The notes: generated from the sequence alone by a model not told the origin. Positions 17,029-26,369 are shown, counted from the stretch's first letter. The stretch: 64,000 nucleotides of DNA from Roseitranquillus sp963776845 (GCA_963776845.1 CAVZOJ010000002.1:930001-994000), one strand, 5' to 3'. Numbers and translations: made by a program.

Positions 17029-17804
17029 GATGCAGCCGCCTTGTTCTTGAGACCGGTGCCGAGATAAGCCTCGATGACGCGCTCGTCCGCCATGACCTCT
17101 TCGGCGGTGCCCTGCGTCAGGACGCGACCTTCGGCCATGACGATCACCGGATTGCAGAGGCGCGCGATGAATTCCATGTCGTGCTCGATGAGGCAGAACG
17201 TGTAGCCACGCTCCCGGTTGAGCCTCTGGATCGCCTCGGCAATCGTCCCAAGCAAAGTCCGGTTCACGCCAGCTCCAACCTCGTCGAGAAAGACGATCTT
17301 CGCGTCGACCATCATTGTGCGACCAAGTTCGAGCAGCTTCTTCTGTCCGCCGGAGAGATTGCCCGCCTTTTCATCGGCCAGATGCGAGATCGTCAGAAAA
17401 TCGAGCACTTCGTCGGCGCGCTCGCGCAGCCTCGCCTCCTGGTCACGGATGCGCCCGCGGCCGAACCATGCTTGCCAAAGATGCTCCCCGGCCTGATTGG
17501 GGGGGACCATCATCAAGTTCTCGCGCACGGTCATCGAGGCGAACTCGTGCGCGATCTGGAAGGTGCGCAGCAGGCCACGGTGGAACAGTTCGTGCGGTGG
17601 CAGCCCGGAAATTTCTCGGCCGTCCATCAGAATATGGCCAGATGTGGGCCTCAAAACGCCGGCTATCACATTGAATAGAGTGGTCTTTCCAGCTCCATTC
17701 GGTCCAATCAGTCCAGTGATGGAACCATCTGCGATTTTCAGCGTTACACCTTCGACGGCGTGAAAGCCGCCAAAATGCTTGTGTACGTCATTTACGACGA
17801 TCAT
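17025..17804 (-). CDS. livG: Branched-chain amino acid-type ABC transporter ATPase
   Basis: Walker A (GLIGPNGAGKTTLFNVIAG), signature (NLSGGQKKLLELGRTMM), Walker B (KIVFLDEVGAGV) and H-loop (CLIEHDMEFI) are all present. The frame is open to 17879, but I chose the ATG at 17804 (MIVVNDVHKHFGG), because family similarity begins there and GGGGATTGGGGAC precedes it. It follows the binding-protein gene after a strong hairpin, which would lower its expression relative to livK. Confidence 0.92.
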   Translation of the reverse strand: MIVVNDVHKHFGGFHAVEGVTLKIADGSITGLIGPNGAGKTTLFNVIAGVLRPTSGHILMDGREISGLPPHELFHRGLLRTFQIAHEFASMTVRENLMMVPPNQAGEHLWQAWFGRGRIRDQEARLRERADEVLDFLTISHLADEKAGNLSGGQKKLLELGRTMMVDAKIVFLDEVGAGVNRTLLGTIAEAIQRLNRERGYTFCLIEHDMEFIARLCNPVIVMAEGRVLTQGTAEEVMADERVIEAYLGTGLKNKAAAS

Positions 17805-17884
17805 GTCCCCAATCCCCGCAAGCATGCTGGTCGGCCGTTTGTCCCCACGAAAGTCGGTTAGCCGGCTTTCACGCGTCAAATTGG

Positions 17885-17914
17885 AGCGGTCCAGTGGTCC
17901 CCCACTGGGCCGCT
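17885..17914 (-). terminator. Hairpin between livK and livG (attenuator or RNA-stabilising element)
   Basis: The arms AGCGGTCCAGTG and CACTGGGCCGCT (one G-U pair in RNA) form a 12-bp stem with a 6-nt loop. On the minus strand, the direction of transcription, only CCAATTT follows, so it is a poor terminator. A T-rich tract lies on the other side. Such hairpins commonly follow binding-protein genes and stabilise their mRNA or reduce read-through. Confidence 0.6.
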
Positions 17915-17933
17915 TCTTCTTTTTCGGAACGCT

Positions 17934-19118
17934 CTAGCGGAACGTCTCCGTGACGTACTCGCCATCCTGAATGGAGTACTCGCGGTAGGTTCCGGCCGCC
18001 TCGCCCGGACCGATCAACTCGACGTTCGTGGCGCCGACATAGTCGACGTCGCCGCCGTCGGCGATGATCTGCAGCGCCTTGCCGAGCTGGCCGGGCAGGA
18101 TCTCTTCGCCGGGCTCGTTCGCAACTTCAAGGATGTGCTCTGCCGCCGCGGCGGAGGTCGCCTCACCACCCGCCTGCATGGCGAGAGCGATCAGCGCCAT
18201 CGCGTCGTAGCTTTCGCGGGTGAAGCTGCTCTCGCCGTTGATGCCGGCCTCGTTCGTGATTTCGAGATACGCTTCGGCGCCTTCGCCTTCCGACCAAGGC
18301 ACCGCGCCGAACGAACCGTCGAGGGACGTGCCGAACGTTTCGACGAGGGTGTCTGCGAACATGCCGTCACCAAAGACGAACTTGTCGAACGCGCCGGAGT
18401 CGATCGCGGCCTGGACGATGCCGCGGCCACCCTGATCGGCGTAGCCGAAGACCGCGAGCACCTCGCCTCCGGCCGAGTCAAGCGCGGCGATCTCGGCAGA
18501 GTAGTCCGCCTTGCCGTCCTCGTGCGGCGCGGTGATCGTGATCGTGCCGCCGGCGTCCTCGTACGATTGCGCGAAGCTGTCGGACAAGCCCTTGCCGTAG
18601 TCGTTGTTGGTATACGTGACTGCGATCTCCTCAATGCCACGATCCATCAGGATGTTGGCGATCACCTCACCCTGCCGCGCGTCGGACGGCGAGGTCCGGA
18701 AGAACAGCCCATTATCGTCCGCGGTCGAGAGGGCAGGGGACGTGGCCGAGGGAGAGATCATCACGATGCCGTTCGGGACCGCGACATTTGCCAGGACAGC
18801 CCCGGTGACGCCCGAACAATCGGCACCGACGATCGCCACGACACCGTTCGACGTCACCAGCCGCTCCGCAGCGGCGGTAGCGGCGGCGTTGTCGATGCAT
18901 GTGGAGTCGGCGCGGACCGGCTCCAGCGTCTGACCGCCAAGAAAGTTGCCGCTCTCGTTGATCTCACTCATCGCCAGTTCGGCGGAATCCGCCATCGGCG
19001 GCGTGAGGGATTCGATTGGACCCGTGAAGCCGAAGATGATCCCGATCGGCACCGTGTCTTGCGCGAAGGCTGGGGCCGCCATGCCGGCGAGCGCGGTTGC
19101 AGCGAGTAGACGTTTCAT
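17934..19118 (-). CDS. livK: Periplasmic branched-chain amino acid-type binding protein
   Basis: The 394-residue protein has a clear signal peptide (MKRLLAATALAGMAAPAFA, cut before QDT) and the Peripla_BP_6 fold: the start reads VPIGIIFGFTGPIESLTPPM, and VAIVGADCSGVTGAVL and TYTNNDYGKGLSDSF are ligand-pocket regions. It is the first gene of the liv operon and the one that sets the substrate. An acidic, LivJ-like sequence is seen, but the true substrate could be an amide, urea-type compound or amino acid. The gene symbol is by family. Confidence 0.9.
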   Translation of the reverse strand: MKRLLAATALAGMAAPAFAQDTVPIGIIFGFTGPIESLTPPMADSAELAMSEINESGNFLGGQTLEPVRADSTCIDNAAATAAAERLVTSNGVVAIVGADCSGVTGAVLANVAVPNGIVMISPSATSPALSTADDNGLFFRTSPSDARQGEVIANILMDRGIEEIAVTYTNNDYGKGLSDSFAQSYEDAGGTITITAPHEDGKADYSAEIAALDSAGGEVLAVFGYADQGGRGIVQAAIDSGAFDKFVFGDGMFADTLVETFGTSLDGSFGAVPWSEGEGAEAYLEITNEAGINGESSFTRESYDAMALIALAMQAGGEATSAAAAEHILEVANEPGEEILPGQLGKALQIIADGGDVDYVGATNVELIGPGEAAGTYREYSIQDGEYVTETFR

Positions 19119-19230
19119 GAAGCTCTCCCTGGACTTTATGTTCTGGCGGAGAACCTATTGCGAGGACCGTGAAATGGGAACCGGTCTCGAAGCGCCGAGA
19201 GCGCCGCGTCAGCGATGACCCTACGGCATC

Positions 19231-20229
19231 TCATACCGTCACCCGGGTGCCATGAACGCCGCGCTCGCGATAAGGTGTCGTGGCGTACTGAGCACGGTAG
19301 CATTTCGAGAAATGTGAGGGCGATGCGAAGCCGCAGGCCATCGCGATCGCGATCACGCTCATGTCGGTCTGCAGAAGCAGGCTGCGCGCCCGTTGCAGCC
19401 GCAGTTGCATGTAGTACCGCTTGGGGGATCGGTTGAGGTAGCGCCGGAAGAGCCGCTCCAGTTGACGCGCCGAAAGACCGACCTCCCGCGCCAGCACGGC
19501 CGGACTGATGGGGTCTTCGATGTGCCCCTCCATCATCTGGATGACCTGCGCCAGCTTCGGATGCCTGACGCCGATGCGCGAGGGCATCGAAAGGCGCTGC
19601 GTGTCCTGATCGGTGCGGATCGACGAATAGATCAGCTGGTCGGCGACCTCGTTGGCGAGATCGTCCCCGTGATCGTCGGCAATCAGCTTGAGCATCAGGT
19701 CGATGGAGGAGGTGCCGCCTGCCGTGGTGAAGTAGCGGCCGTCCACCGTGAAGACGGACTTGGTCAGTGTAACGTCTGGAAACCTCTCGGCGAAACCGTC
19801 TTGGTTCTCCCAATGGATCGTGGAGCGTCTGCGGTCGATGAGCCCCGCCTCGGCCATGACCCACGCGCCGGTGCACAGGCCTCCGACGCGGGCGCCGCGG
19901 CGATCCTCACGCCTTAGCCAGGAGAGGAGCGAGCGGGTCGTCGCGTCCGCGACGTCTAGGCCCGCGCAGAGACAGATCGTGTCGTCACGGTGGACTTCGG
20001 CCAAGGGACCATCGAGCGGAAACAACCCGCCCGCGGAAGAGCGTACGCCGCCCTCGCGCTCACCGATCAGCCGCCACTCGTAGAGCTTTCGCCCTGACAT
20101 GCGGTTGGCGATCCGCAGCGCCTCGATGGCGCAGGCAAAGCTCAGCATCGAGAACTTGTCGAGCAGCACGAAGTGAAAGCGGTGCGGGGCGACCGCCTCG
20201 CGCGGCTGATTCCGGAGCGCTCCGTTCAT
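19231..20229 (-). CDS. GlxA-type transcriptional regulator (DJ-1/PfpI-like domain plus AraC HTH)
   Basis: The 332-residue protein joins an N-terminal class I amidotransferase-like domain (about 18-195: FVLLDKFSMLSFACAIEAL, then VGGLCTGAWVMAEAGL with a nucleophile-elbow cysteine) to an AraC-type double HTH (about 230-325: ISPAVLAREVGLSARQLERL and SVIAIAMACGFASPSHFSK). This is the family of GbdR, CdhR and ArgR, which sense amino acid or quaternary amine metabolites. I chose ATG at 20229 over 20280 because GGGGA lies upstream. It is transcribed toward the liv operon and may regulate it; that is inference. Confidence 0.85.
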   Translation of the reverse strand: MNGALRNQPREAVAPHRFHFVLLDKFSMLSFACAIEALRIANRMSGRKLYEWRLIGEREGGVRSSAGGLFPLDGPLAEVHRDDTICLCAGLDVADATTRSLLSWLRREDRRGARVGGLCTGAWVMAEAGLIDRRRSTIHWENQDGFAERFPDVTLTKSVFTVDGRYFTTAGGTSSIDLMLKLIADDHGDDLANEVADQLIYSSIRTDQDTQRLSMPSRIGVRHPKLAQVIQMMEGHIEDPISPAVLAREVGLSARQLERLFRRYLNRSPKRYYMQLRLQRARSLLLQTDMSVIAIAMACGFASPSHFSKCYRAQYATTPYRERGVHGTRVTV

Positions 20230-20362
20230 CTCCGTGTCCCCATGCTGACGAAGGGAGCGAAGCAGCTTTCCCGCGCGCAATCAAGGCACGGGGGACATTC
20301 CGGTTTGCCTCGGGAGCGCTGTGCCCTATACCCTTGCGACCTGAAAAGCCCGGGGACGAGAC

Positions 20363-21733
20363 ATGGACGTTTGGCAAAAGACCGATTGGCGGAGCAAGCC
20401 GCGGGTGCAGATGCCCGAATATCCAGACAGCGACGCTCTTCGCGCGGTCGAGGGGCGGCTGGCGAAGTATCCGCCGCTGGTCTTCGCCGGTGAGGCGAGG
20501 ACGCTGAAGAGGTCGCTCGGTTCCGCAGCGAAGGGCGAAGCGTTCCTGCTTCAGGGAGGCGACTGCGCGGAAAGCTTTCAGGAGTTCTCGGCCGACGGCA
20601 TTCGCGACACGTTCAAGGTCATGCTGCAGATGGCCATGGTCCTGACCTTCGGGGCCAAGGTGCCTGTCGTGAAGGTCGGGCGTCTCGCGGGACAGTTCGC
20701 CAAGCCGCGATCCTCTCCAGTCGAGATCCAAGATGGGACCGAGCTACCGTCTTACCGAGGCGACATCGTCAACGATATCGCCTTTACACCCGAGGCGCGC
20801 ATACCCGACCCCGAACGGATGCTGCAGGCGTACACGCAGGCGGCGGCGACCCTGAACCTCGTTCGGGCATTTTCCCACGGCGGCTATGCCGACGTGCACA
20901 AGGTGCACGCCTGGACGCTCGGCTTCACGGACCGCGAGGAGGCCGAGAAGTACCGCGAGATGGCGAACCGTATCAGCGACACGCTCGACTTCATGTCGGC
21001 GGCAGGCGTCAATCAGGACACCGCGCATACGCTGCAAGCGGTCGACTTCTACACCAGCCACGAGGCGCTTCTTCTGGAGTACGAGGAGGCACTGACGCGG
21101 ATCGACTCGACCACCGGCAAATGGGTCGCGGGATCGGGCCACATGATCTGGATCGGCGACCGGACCCGTCAGCCCGATGGCGCGCATGTCGAGTTCTGCC
21201 GGGGCGTGCAGAACCCGATCGGGCTTAAGTGCGGCCCGTCGCTGACGGTCGAAGACCTCAAGACGCTGATGGCGCGCCTCAATCCGGCGAACGAGGCAGG
21301 GCGGCTTACGTTGATCGCGCGTTTCGGGGCGGGCAAGGTGGCGGATCACCTTCCGCGCCTGATCAGGGCGGCGGAGGAGGAGGGGGCCAACGTCGTCTGG
21401 TCCTGCGATCCGATGCACGGCAACACGATCAAATCGACGACCGGTTACAAGACGCGACCGTTCGACAGCGTGCTGCGCGAAGTCCAGGATTTCTTCGCCA
21501 TCCACAAATCCGAGGGCACGATCCCGGGCGGCGTGCACTTCGAGATGACGGGAAGCGATGTAACAGAATGCACCGGCGGCGTTCGCGCCGTCACCGATGG
21601 CGATCTCTCAAGCCGGTATCACACAGCGTGCGATCCGCGGCTCAACGCAAGCCAAGCACTTGAACTGGCGTTCCTAGTCGCTGAGGAGCTAGTGAACCGG
21701 CGACAGGCATCACGCGAGGCGGCCGCCGTCTGA
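20363..21733 (+). CDS. 3-deoxy-7-phosphoheptulonate synthase, class II (shikimate pathway entry)
   Basis: The 456-residue enzyme condenses phosphoenolpyruvate and erythrose 4-phosphate to DAHP. It has the plant-like class II features: FLLQGGDCAESF at about 71-82, VGRLAGQFAKPRSS, and the C-terminal VVWSCDPMHGNTIKS and IPGGVHFEMTG regions with metal and PEP ligands. The length is normal for the class. ATG at 20363 has GGGGACGAG upstream. It is a single-gene unit, convergent with the PAS gene downstream. Confidence 0.95.
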   Translation: MDVWQKTDWRSKPRVQMPEYPDSDALRAVEGRLAKYPPLVFAGEARTLKRSLGSAAKGEAFLLQGGDCAESFQEFSADGIRDTFKVMLQMAMVLTFGAKVPVVKVGRLAGQFAKPRSSPVEIQDGTELPSYRGDIVNDIAFTPEARIPDPERMLQAYTQAAATLNLVRAFSHGGYADVHKVHAWTLGFTDREEAEKYREMANRISDTLDFMSAAGVNQDTAHTLQAVDFYTSHEALLLEYEEALTRIDSTTGKWVAGSGHMIWIGDRTRQPDGAHVEFCRGVQNPIGLKCGPSLTVEDLKTLMARLNPANEAGRLTLIARFGAGKVADHLPRLIRAAEEEGANVVWSCDPMHGNTIKSTTGYKTRPFDSVLREVQDFFAIHKSEGTIPGGVHFEMTGSDVTECTGGVRAVTDGDLSSRYHTACDPRLNASQALELAFLVAEELVNRRQASREAAAV

Positions 21734-21768
21734 ACGGCAGCCGCGTAAGAATGGGCTTCGCCCGTGCC

Positions 21769-22479
21769 TCAGTCTTGGTTCGTGACGAGCCTCAGGTGCG
21801 GACGGCCAGGCTGAGGTTTGGGCGATTCCGGCAGTTGCGTGTTTTCGCCGCGTTCTCTCGGCCCTGCGGAGAGCGGCGACGCCGCGTCGGAGCCGGCGCC
21901 GCCAAAGCCTATGAGAGTTCTTCTCGACTGCGCGACGATGTTGAACCGGCGGGGCGCGCGACCGATCTTCCCCTCGGCGACGAAGCATCCCAGCACACGG
22001 CTGACATCACCAAGATCGCTGCGCAGCGGCAACAGAAGCATCCGTGCCTCCATGGCCGATCGACCAAGGCCCTTGTCGCTGGTCAAGCAAAGCTGAACAG
22101 TTGCAGGCTCGTCGAAGACGGACGCCAGCGCTGCGGTCATGTCATCTCGAGATTCCGGCAGAATGAGGGCGGTCAAGGGCATCCCGCGCACCTCCATGCC
22201 GAGCACGTCGTTGAGATGCATGCCGGCAAGGCGAAATCGCCCGATCCCCCGTGCCACACGCTCAAGGACGAATGCATGATCGAGCGCGCCGGAGATGCAC
22301 CTGGGGTCGATGTCGGACCGGGCCGGCATGATGCGCCCCCTCCGCAAGCCCTCCCAGTATGCCTCGATCTCGTTGATCGGACCCTGGCGAAAGTGCTCCC
22401 TGAACGCGGAAAGCGAGATGATTGTCTCGTCGGAGCTCGAATGGGACACTTTCGGCCTCTCTCTGACGGATCGGCCCAC
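21769..22479 (-). CDS. PAS-fold protein (PAS_5 type) of unknown function
   Basis: The 236-residue cytosolic protein has the signature of the PAS_5 family: PINEIEAYWEGLRRGRIMPARSD with RCISGALDHAFVLERV near residues 35-75, then GRFRLAGMHLNDVLG. The C-terminal third is low-complexity and Pro/Arg-rich. Proteins of this type are common in alphaproteobacteria near gmk or cell-cycle genes, and some affect motility or cell-cycle signalling; no output domain is visible here. It is divergent from gmk. Confidence 0.75.
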   Translation of the reverse strand: MGRSVRERPKVSHSSSDETIISLSAFREHFRQGPINEIEAYWEGLRRGRIMPARSDIDPRCISGALDHAFVLERVARGIGRFRLAGMHLNDVLGMEVRGMPLTALILPESRDDMTAALASVFDEPATVQLCLTSDKGLGRSAMEARMLLLPLRSDLGDVSRVLGCFVAEGKIGRAPRRFNIVAQSRRTLIGFGGAGSDAASPLSAGPRERGENTQLPESPKPQPGRPHLRLVTNQD

Positions 22480-22636
22480 GGGCGTTTACCGTCTGTTAAC
22501 CTGCTACCGGGTGTTCGTTATCACCCTGTTAACATGGCAGATGTTCAGAAAATGTCTGCCGGGAAATTATGGAACGGTTAATGATTGAGGCAGTAACCGA
22601 ACTCCGCCACGTTTGCGATTGCGTCACGGCGCGCTG

Positions 22637-23272
22637 ATGCGGCGGGGCCTCCTGATCATTCTGTCCTCTCCGTCCGGCGCCGGGAAGTCGACGCTCGCGC
22701 GACGTCTTCGCGCCTGGGACCCGTCGATCCGGTTTTCGGTCTCGGCAACGACGCGCCATCCCCGCCCCGGAGAGGTCGACGGCGAAGACTACAGCTTCGT
22801 TTCGGTGGAGACGTTTCGTCAGTGGGTCGATCGCGATGCGATGCTCGAGCATGCCAACGTCTTCGGCAACTACTACGGCTCCCCGAGCGGACCCGTGATC
22901 GAGGCGATCGAGGCTGGCCAGGACGTGCTCTTCGACATCGATTGGCAAGGCGCGCAGCAGATCAAGAACGGTACGCTGAGGGACGGCGTCCTCTCGATCT
23001 TCATTCTGCCGCCATCGATCGCGGAACTGCGCAAGCGGCTGGAGGCGCGCGGGCAGGACCGGCCCGACATCATCGCGTCTCGCATGCTGAAGAGCTGGGA
23101 CGAGATCAGCCGCTGGTCGGAGTACGAGTACGTCCTGATCAACGATGATCTGGATGAGACCGAACGACGGCTGAGAGCTATCGTCTCGGCTGAGCGCCTG
23201 CGCAGATCGCAGCAACCGGGCCTGCTTGCGCACGTGCGGCGGCTTCAGGCTGAATTCGAGGAGATCCGATGA
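22637..23272 (+). CDS. gmk: Guanylate kinase
   Basis: The 211-residue enzyme phosphorylates GMP and dGMP. The P-loop SSPSGAGKSTL is near the start, the GMP-binding motifs SVSATTRHPRPGEVDGEDY and the VLFDIDWQGAQQI lid region follow. I chose ATG at 22637 (MRRGLLIILSS), because that matches the family start; an upstream TTG at 22613 is in frame but weak. A short ORF from 22581 ends in TGATG overlapping this start, which could couple translation. Its stop overlaps the start of the next gene (ATGA). Confidence 0.95.
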   Translation: MRRGLLIILSSPSGAGKSTLARRLRAWDPSIRFSVSATTRHPRPGEVDGEDYSFVSVETFRQWVDRDAMLEHANVFGNYYGSPSGPVIEAIEAGQDVLFDIDWQGAQQIKNGTLRDGVLSIFILPPSIAELRKRLEARGQDRPDIIASRMLKSWDEISRWSEYEYVLINDDLDETERRLRAIVSAERLRRSQQPGLLAHVRRLQAEFEEIR

Positions 23273-23799
23273 CCCTCTACGCCCTGGACGGTATCCGGCC
23301 GACCATCCCCGACACTGGTGACTGCTGGATCGCGCCCGACGCGAACATCATCGGTCGCGTCGCTTTGCAGGCTGGATCGTCAGTCTGGTTCGGCGCGACG
23401 CTTCGCGGCGACAACGAGCAAATCATGATCGGTGAGGGGAGCAACGTGCAGGAACTGTGCGTCATGCATACCGACATGGGCTTTCCCCTGAGCGTCGGCC
23501 GCAACTGCACGATCGGGCACAAGGCCATGCTGCACGGATGCACGATCGGCGACGGAAGCTTGATCGGCATGGCGGCAATTGTCCTCAACGGCGCTCGCAT
23601 CGGCAAGGGTTGCCTGATCGGTGCCGGGGCGCTGGTCACGGAAGGCAAGGAGATACCGGACGGATCGCTCGTGCTGGGGGCGCCCGGCAAAGTTGTAAGG
23701 GATCTTGACGAGACAGCGCGCGCCGACATCCTCGCTTCGGCGGAGCACTACAGAACCAGGATGCGGAAGTTTCGCGGCGGACTGGTTGCGCTGAGCTGA
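23269..23799 (+). CDS. Gamma-carbonic anhydrase family protein (left-handed beta-helix)
   Basis: The 176-residue protein has hexapeptide repeats along its length and the family metal ligands: HTDMGFPLSVG and the IGHKAMLHGCTIGDG motif with two histidines. It resembles YrdA/PaaY-type trimers. Activity as carbonic anhydrase is not certain for this branch. ATGA overlap with gmk shows one operon. Confidence 0.88.
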   Translation: MTLYALDGIRPTIPDTGDCWIAPDANIIGRVALQAGSSVWFGATLRGDNEQIMIGEGSNVQELCVMHTDMGFPLSVGRNCTIGHKAMLHGCTIGDGSLIGMAAIVLNGARIGKGCLIGAGALVTEGKEIPDGSLVLGAPGKVVRDLDETARADILASAEHYRTRMRKFRGGLVALS

Positions 23800-23830
23800 C
23801 CGGACCGTTCCGGATCGCCGGAGCGGCGTG

Positions 23831-24181
23831 CTACTCCAGCTCGACTCTCAAAGTCGGAAAAAGCGCGCGGATCTCCTTGAGGACCATGTCGGGGCGAGGG
23901 AGGCCGTCGGCAATCAGGCGGTAGCATCCTTCAAATCCCATGGAGGAGAGCTTCTCGGCGAGGTCGACGCAGTCGAAGTTGTGGCCAAGTGCGGAAGAGA
24001 TGACGATCTCCGGGTCGAGTGCATCCACGAAGACCGGCGTCACTTCGGAAAAGCTCGCAAAGGTCGTCGCGTTGGTCTTGCGTCCGCGGCCACGCCGGGC
24101 GCGCGAGAAATCGTCGCCGACCGCCAGAATAGTTGCCTCCGGCACGGCCACCGAATCCGCGAACGCGAGCCTGCTCATCAT
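23831..24181 (-). CDS. Conserved hypothetical protein
   Basis: I cannot place this 116-residue protein in a named family. It starts MMSRLAFADSVAVPEATILA, has a basic loop RARRGRGRKTN near residue 28, and then a domain that looks like a phosphatase or response-regulator half fold (FVDALDPEIVISSALGHNFD). I chose ATG at 24181 because GGAGGA lies 6 nt upstream, although the frame is open to 24325. It is divergent from the PhoR-like kinase and convergent with the carbonic anhydrase gene. Confidence 0.65.
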   Translation of the reverse strand: MMSRLAFADSVAVPEATILAVGDDFSRARRGRGRKTNATTFASFSEVTPVFVDALDPEIVISSALGHNFDCVDLAEKLSSMGFEGCYRLIADGLPRPDMVLKEIRALFPTLRVELE

Positions 24182-24221
24182 GAAAGTTCCTCCAACGATC
24201 TTTCCATTCTGCCATTGTGTG

Positions 24222-24327
24222 TTTGCATTATGCAAAGGTCTCCCCACAACATGCGCCACACGTCTCGGAGTGTACTGAAGAAAATTTCTTTGACTAGTCC
24301 TGGCAAGCAACGAGTTTTGTTGCAAAA
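24222..24327. promoter_or_regulatory. AT-rich divergent promoter region with two palindromes
   Basis: Between the hypothetical gene and the kinase lie TTTGCAT-T-ATGCAAA (24222-24236, 7-bp arms) and TTTTG-TTG-CAAAA (24315-24327), which share the TTTG/CAAA ends. The area is clearly more AT-rich than its surroundings. Both could be binding sites of one dimeric regulator; no PHO box (CTGTCAT repeats) was found. Confidence 0.45.
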
Positions 24328-24353
24328 TGCAATATCAAGAGCAGGGGTCGACA

Positions 24354-25445
24354 ATGGAGCGCCTTCACGAAGTCCTTGAACGGACACTGGAAGCAGTGCC
24401 TTTGCCGCTGATCCTCGTCGGCAATGACGAGCGCGTCGCGGCGCTCAACGAGGGCGCGCGAAAGTTGTTCGGGCGGGGGCTCGTCGGGCGGCACTACATC
24501 GCAGTCTTGCGCCAGCCGGCGTTGCTCGATTGCGTGGAGACCGTGCTCAGGCAACGCTCCGCAGGGCAGGCGCGCTTCCTGACGCGCGAGGCCCAGCGGG
24601 ACGCCACGTGGAAGGTCTCCGTAAGACCAATAGATGTGCTGAGTGGTCCGGGCGCTCTCATGACTTTCGAAGACGCGACGGCGACCGAAGAAGCCGACCA
24701 GATACGCCGCGATTTCGTGGCGAATGTCAGTCACGAATTGAGGACGCCGCTGACCGCGATGCTCGGGTTCATAGAGACATTGCTTGGTGCGGCGCGAGAT
24801 GATCCGCATGCCCAGGAACGCTTCCTCAGGATCATGGAGCAGGAGGCGACCCGGATGAACCGCCTCGTCCGCGACCTGCTGTCGCTAAGCCGGGTTGAAA
24901 GCGAGGAAAGGGTGCGTCCAACGAGCGTCGTCGACGTGCACGACCTGATCTCGTCGGTCGTCTCGGCCCTCAACAATATTGCCCACGTCGAGGAGGTCCG
25001 ATTCAAGCTCGAACTCCCTAACACGCCTCTCGAACTTCAAGGCGACCGTGATCAGTTGTTCCAGGTCTTCACGAACCTCGTCGAGAACGCGATCAAGTAT
25101 GGTGGCAGAAACAAGGACGTCTGCATCTCGGCCTCTGAAAGCGAGCGGGACCCTGTTCTCCGGGCGCCTGCGATCAGGATCAGCGTAAAGGATGAAGGCA
25201 CCGGGATCGACGCCATCCACATTCCTCGCCTGACGGAACGCTTCTACCGGGTCGACACCCACCGCTCGCGGGAACTCGGTGGCACGGGTCTCGGGCTCGC
25301 GATCGTCAAGCATATCGTCAGTCGTCACCGCGGACGCCTGAGGATCGAAAGCGTACGCGGCCTCGGGAGCACTTTTTCCGTGATCCTGCCGAAAAACGTG
25401 AGAGACATTCCGAAGGGAGAGGAGAGGCAGAAGACCTTGGCCTAA
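24354..25445 (+). CDS. phoR: PhoR-like sensor histidine kinase without membrane segments
   Basis: The 363-residue protein has an N-terminal PAS domain (about 8-105, AVPLPLILVGNDERVAALN), a HisKA dimerisation domain with the phospho-acceptor in FVANVSHELRTPLTAM, and an HATPase domain with NLVENAIKYGG (N box), VKDEGTGID (G1) and GGTGLGLAIVKHI (G2). In Rhodobacterales a kinase of this build usually starts the pst-phoU-phoB cluster. Here an insertion element begins 190 bp downstream, and no pst gene follows. I chose ATG at 24354, because AGGGG lies 7 nt upstream. It acts in the cytosol, presumably sensing phosphate through PstSCAB/PhoU. Confidence 0.85.
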   Translation: MERLHEVLERTLEAVPLPLILVGNDERVAALNEGARKLFGRGLVGRHYIAVLRQPALLDCVETVLRQRSAGQARFLTREAQRDATWKVSVRPIDVLSGPGALMTFEDATATEEADQIRRDFVANVSHELRTPLTAMLGFIETLLGAARDDPHAQERFLRIMEQEATRMNRLVRDLLSLSRVESEERVRPTSVVDVHDLISSVVSALNNIAHVEEVRFKLELPNTPLELQGDRDQLFQVFTNLVENAIKYGGRNKDVCISASESERDPVLRAPAIRISVKDEGTGIDAIHIPRLTERFYRVDTHRSRELGGTGLGLAIVKHIVSRHRGRLRIESVRGLGSTFSVILPKNVRDIPKGEERQKTLA

Positions 25446-25712
25446 CGACTGCGGATCCCAGGCCGAATCGTGATGTGGTGTGAAGAAGCGTCGTTCGTAT
25501 TATTTGTCCTCCTGAAATCGGGGCCGGGCTTGACTGACGCTTGCCGGACGATGATCCCTCCCGGATCTTGGCAGTCTCGAGGTCAGTTGCGTGGCTTCTT
25601 CACGACTGCTGCACGGACGCATCGTCGCTGTTGTCACCAAGTTAGAATGTCGCTTGGTGCGCAAAGTAGAAGTGTCGCTTTTGAGCTGCCGGTAGCGGAG
25701 CCGGGCAGGGCG

Positions 25713-26354
25713 GCGTACTCTAAGTCCGGCCTCTCCGAGGAGCTCTACCGCCACCTCCCGGAGCACCGCCGGCGACGTCGGCCACGGGCCGCGCGACGGC
25801 ACCACGGCGTGCGGTTCTCCAACGAGGTCAGCATTGCGCAGCGCCCCGATATCATTGGCCGGCGCACCGAGTTCGGCCATTGGGAAGCTGACCTCGTCAT
25901 GTTCCGCAAGGAGTTCGGCAAGACGAACCTCGCCTCCGTGGTCGAGCGCGTCAGCCGGTTCACGCTCCTGCTGAAGAACCGCGACCGGCAGTCCAGGCCG
26001 GTCATGGAGGCGCTGATCTCCGGCCTCGCGGCACTGCCCTTGACGGCGCGCCGCTCGATCACCTTCGACCGCGGCACCGAGTTCACCGCCTTGCCGGATT
26101 TGCAGGCCGGGCTCGGCGTCCAGACCTGGTTCTGCGATCCGCAGTCGCCCTGGCAGAAAGGCACCGTCGAGAACACCAACGGGAGGCTCCGCCGCTACCT
26201 GCCGCGCCAGGTCGATCCCACGGCGCTCACAGATCGATCTCTGAGGTCGATCTGCGACCGCCTCAACGCCACACCCCGGAAATGCCTCGGCTACCGGACA
26301 CCGGCCGAGGTGTTCCGCGAGAAGATGATGGAGGCCATCAGCTCAGGCACCTAA
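25713..26354 (+). pseudogene. IS30-family transposase, catalytic part
   Basis: From YSKSGLSEELYRHLPEHRR to the stop at 26354 the protein is the DDE half of an IS30 transposase: EFGHWEADLVMF (first Asp), SITFDRGTEF (second Asp) and SPWQKGTVENTNGRLRRYLP (Glu). The N-terminal HTH part is not on this strand; its missing neighbour (…ETIYRFA) is found on the minus strand at 26549. The frame continues upstream into unrelated sequence. Confidence 0.85.
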
Positions 26355-26369
26355 GCTGGAAGTACAGAA

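Noticed and set aside
22480..22600. CtrA binding sites near the PAS gene
   Set aside because: GTTAAC occurs twice, but the TTAA-N7-TTAA spacing of a full site is not found.
24182..24353. PHO box in front of the PhoR-like gene
   Set aside because: No CTGTCAT-like direct repeats with 11-bp spacing are present.
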